From positions 1-7,905 of the forward strand of contig JADGGV010000171.1 of NCBI GenBank assembly GCA_019689775.1: 7,905 bases of DNA, written 5' to 3'. Below are positions 6,899 through 7,905 of this stretch, piece after piece; positions within the stretch are counted from its first letter, which is position 1; every line of letters starts with the position of its first letter. A program made the position numbers and the translations under genes. The notes below the pieces were generated by a model. It did no database searches. It was not told where the DNA came from and was given only the letters and a program-made list of their open reading frames with translations. The DNA comes from Gemmatimonadota bacterium (GTDB lineage: Bacteria > Gemmatimonadota > Gemmatimonadetes > Longimicrobiales > RSA9).

Positions 6899-6915
6899 CT
6901 CGCCGCGGGATCGCG

Positions 6916-7683
6916 TTAGGCGGCCGACGGCTCCGCGCGCCAGGCCTCGTAGCCCTGCTCCTCCAGGCGCTGCGCCAGGTCCGGGCCGCCCGACTCGACG
7001 ATGCGCCCCTGGACCATCACGTGCACCACGTCCGGCTGGATGTAGTTCAGGATCCGCTGGTAGTGCGTGATCAGCAGGAACGCGGACTCCGGCCGCTCCC
7101 GGTGCAGCGCGTTCACGCCGTCCGAGACGACCTTCAGCGCGTCGATGTCCAGCCCCGAATCCGTCTCGTCCATGATCGCCAGATCCGGCCGCAGCATGGC
7201 GAGCTGAAGGATCTCGTTGCGCTTCTTCTCGCCGCCGCTGAACCCCTCGTTCACGTTGCGGCTGGCGAACGCCGGGTCCATCTCCAGCAGCCGCATCCGA
7301 TCCAGGAGCTCTTCCTGGAAGTCGAAGATGTCGACCTCCTCCCCGCGCCGCGCCTGCACCGCGGCGCGCAGGAAGTTCGCGATGCTCACGCCCGGGATGT
7401 CGACCGGGTACTGGAACGCCAGGAACAGCCCGGCGCGGGCGCGCTCATCCACCTCCATCTCGAGCAGGTTCCGCCCCTTGAACCAGACCTCGCCCTCCGT
7501 CACCTCGTACGCCGGGTGCCCGGTCAGTACCTTGGAGAGCGTGCTCTTGCCCGAGCCGTTCGGGCCCATGATCGCGTGGATCCGGCCCGGCGCGATCTCG
7601 AGGTCGACCCCCTTGAGGATCTCGGTGCCGTCCTCGGCGATGATGGCGTGAAGATTGGATATGGTGAGGAGCGGCTCGCTCAT
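6916..7683 (-). CDS. sufC: SufC, ABC-type ATPase of the SufBCD complex
   Basis: A 255-residue soluble ABC ATPase that drives conformational change in SufB-SufD during Fe-S assembly. It has Walker A GPNGSGKST (40-48, K46), Q-loop Q91 in LAFQYP, ABC signature FSGGEKKR (148-155), Walker B ending LAIMDETDSGLD (168-179, catalytic E173), and switch histidine H207 in LITH. The DETDSGLD variant and the EKKRNEI context identify SufC rather than a transporter ATPase, and no membrane partner is nearby. The ATG at 7683 is preceded by GGGAG with about 5 bases of spacing. A TTG at 7755 would extend the frame into the promoter and is rejected. It is the first gene of the operon. Its coding strand is richer in G-ending codons (CTG, GAG, GCG, CGG) than sufS or the thiolase. 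Confidence 0.97.
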   Translation of the reverse strand: MSEPLLTISNLHAIIAEDGTEILKGVDLEIAPGRIHAIMGPNGSGKSTLSKVLTGHPAYEVTEGEVWFKGRNLLEMEVDERARAGLFLAFQYPVDIPGVSIANFLRAAVQARRGEEVDIFDFQEELLDRMRLLEMDPAFASRNVNEGFSGGEKKRNEILQLAMLRPDLAIMDETDSGLDIDALKVVSDGVNALHRERPESAFLLITHYQRILNYIQPDVVHVMVQGRIVESGGPDLAQRLEEQGYEAWRAEPSAA

Positions 7684-7704
7684 GTGGCTCCCTTCCCGTG
7701 ACCC

Positions 7705-7734
7705 GTTCGCGCCGCGGCCGTGCGGTCGGCGAAC
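7705..7734 (-). other. Stem-loop in the sufC leader
   Basis: A perfect 6-bp outer stem (7705-7710 with 7729-7734) and a 4-bp inner stem (7712-7715 with 7722-7725) are separated by an asymmetric internal loop. The structure lies between the predicted transcription start and the sufC ribosome site (about 7688-7692), which stays free. No known riboswitch is recognised. It may only be a GC-rich leader hairpin. Confidence 0.35.
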
Positions 7735-7753
7735 AAGAATGATTCTCGGTATC
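7735..7753 (-). promoter_or_regulatory. Fur-box-like operator at the suf promoter
   Basis: On the - strand, GATACCGAGAATCATTCTT matches the classical 19-bp Fur box GATAATGATAATCATTATC at 14 positions. Its core is the odd-centred inverted repeat AGAAT-n-ATTCT. It starts next to the predicted -10 and covers the expected transcription start, where a bound repressor would block transcription. It is a rare AT-rich patch in GC-rich surroundings. Iron control of suf operons by Fur, or by Rrf2-type regulators such as IscR and SufR, is well known. Which regulator binds here is inference. Confidence 0.55.
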
Positions 7754-7758
7754 AAATC

Positions 7759-7787
7759 AACGTACCGCGCGTCGGGGGCAGTGTCAA
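7759..7787 (-). promoter_or_regulatory. Sigma-70-type promoter of the suf operon
   Basis: A perfect -35 TTGACA (7782-7787) is followed by a 17-base spacer and a weaker -10, TACGTT (7759-7764, three of six matches). Transcription would start near 7752, leaving a leader of about 70 bases before sufC. The ideal spacing, the position ahead of the first operon gene and the overlap with a Fur-like site support the call. The weak -10 keeps confidence moderate. Confidence 0.6.
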
Positions 7788-7905
7788 GAGCCGAAAAATG
7801 GCGCGGTTACGGGATCTTTCGGCGGTGCGGGCGGGGTAGGAGCGCGGGCGGCGAGGCCGGCGGCGAGGTGGTGGTTCGGCTCGGGGGCGGTGGGCGGCGG
7901 CGGAT

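Noticed and set aside
5269..7701. 810-codon open frame on the + strand opposite sufD, sufB and sufC
   Set aside because: It crosses three well-supported genes on the other strand and their borders. Its Leu/Asp/Val/Arg-rich composition is typical of antisense frames and no domain is recognisable.
7788..7905. Open frame on the - strand from the right edge, ending at a TGA within the suf -35 region
   Set aside because: About 40 Pro/Ala-rich codons without a recognisable motif. It could be the tail of an upstream gene, but an open stretch this short is expected by chance at this GC content. I see nothing else in this stretch.
1..7905. CRISPR arrays, tRNA or rRNA genes, insertion sequences, attachment sites
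   Set aside because: No spaced direct repeats, tRNA-like cloverleaf, rRNA sequence, transposase motif or terminal inverted repeats were found on reading both strands.

Overview
The window is GC-rich (roughly 70% by eye) bacterial DNA. It carries one peroxiredoxin gene on the + strand and a compact run of seven genes on the - strand. Read in the direction of transcription (right to left), that run is sufC, sufB, sufD, a Rieske-type ferredoxin, sufS, sufU and a thiolase. GTG and TTG starts are common, genes overlap by a few bases, and Shine-Dalgarno sequences are strong. SufU is present instead of SufE, and a Rieske ferredoxin sits inside the suf cluster. This combination suits a high-GC bacterium such as a member of Chloroflexota, Actinomycetota, a Binatota/Rokubacteria-like lineage or a deltaproteobacterial group. 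The sequence alone does not decide between them.

Layout. Positions 83-547 (+) encode an AhpE/BCP-like peroxiredoxin. Positions 548-632 are a short convergent gap holding a long GC-rich stem-loop. Positions 633-1931 (-) encode a FadI-like 3-ketoacyl-CoA thiolase. Positions 2029-6828 (-) hold sufU, sufS, the Rieske ferredoxin, sufD and sufB, packed with overlaps or short gaps. Positions 6916-7683 (-) encode SufC. Upstream of sufC is a good promoter candidate (a perfect TTGACA -35). A 19-bp site matching 14 of 19 positions of the classical Fur-box consensus lies across the predicted transcription start. The last ~120 bases hold nothing I can assign.

How the genes work together. SufS takes sulfur from cysteine as a persulfide and SufU accepts it. 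The SufB-SufC-SufD ATPase scaffold receives the sulfur and builds an Fe-S cluster for apoproteins. The 103-aa Rieske ferredoxin holds a 2Fe-2S cluster and could be an electron carrier for the pathway or simply a client; this is inference. Key catalytic residues are present in all the Suf proteins, so the pathway looks functional. The thiolase follows after a 97-bp gap containing a small hairpin, so it may be a separate unit. No SufR/Rrf2 regulator, SufE, SufA or SufT is visible in the window.

This is mainly a known system. The points most worth a second look are the Fur-like operator, the embedded Rieske protein, a reversal of GC skew and codon choice across sufC and the 5' part of sufB, the BCP-type cysteine pair in the peroxiredoxin, and several GC-rich stem-loops at gene borders.
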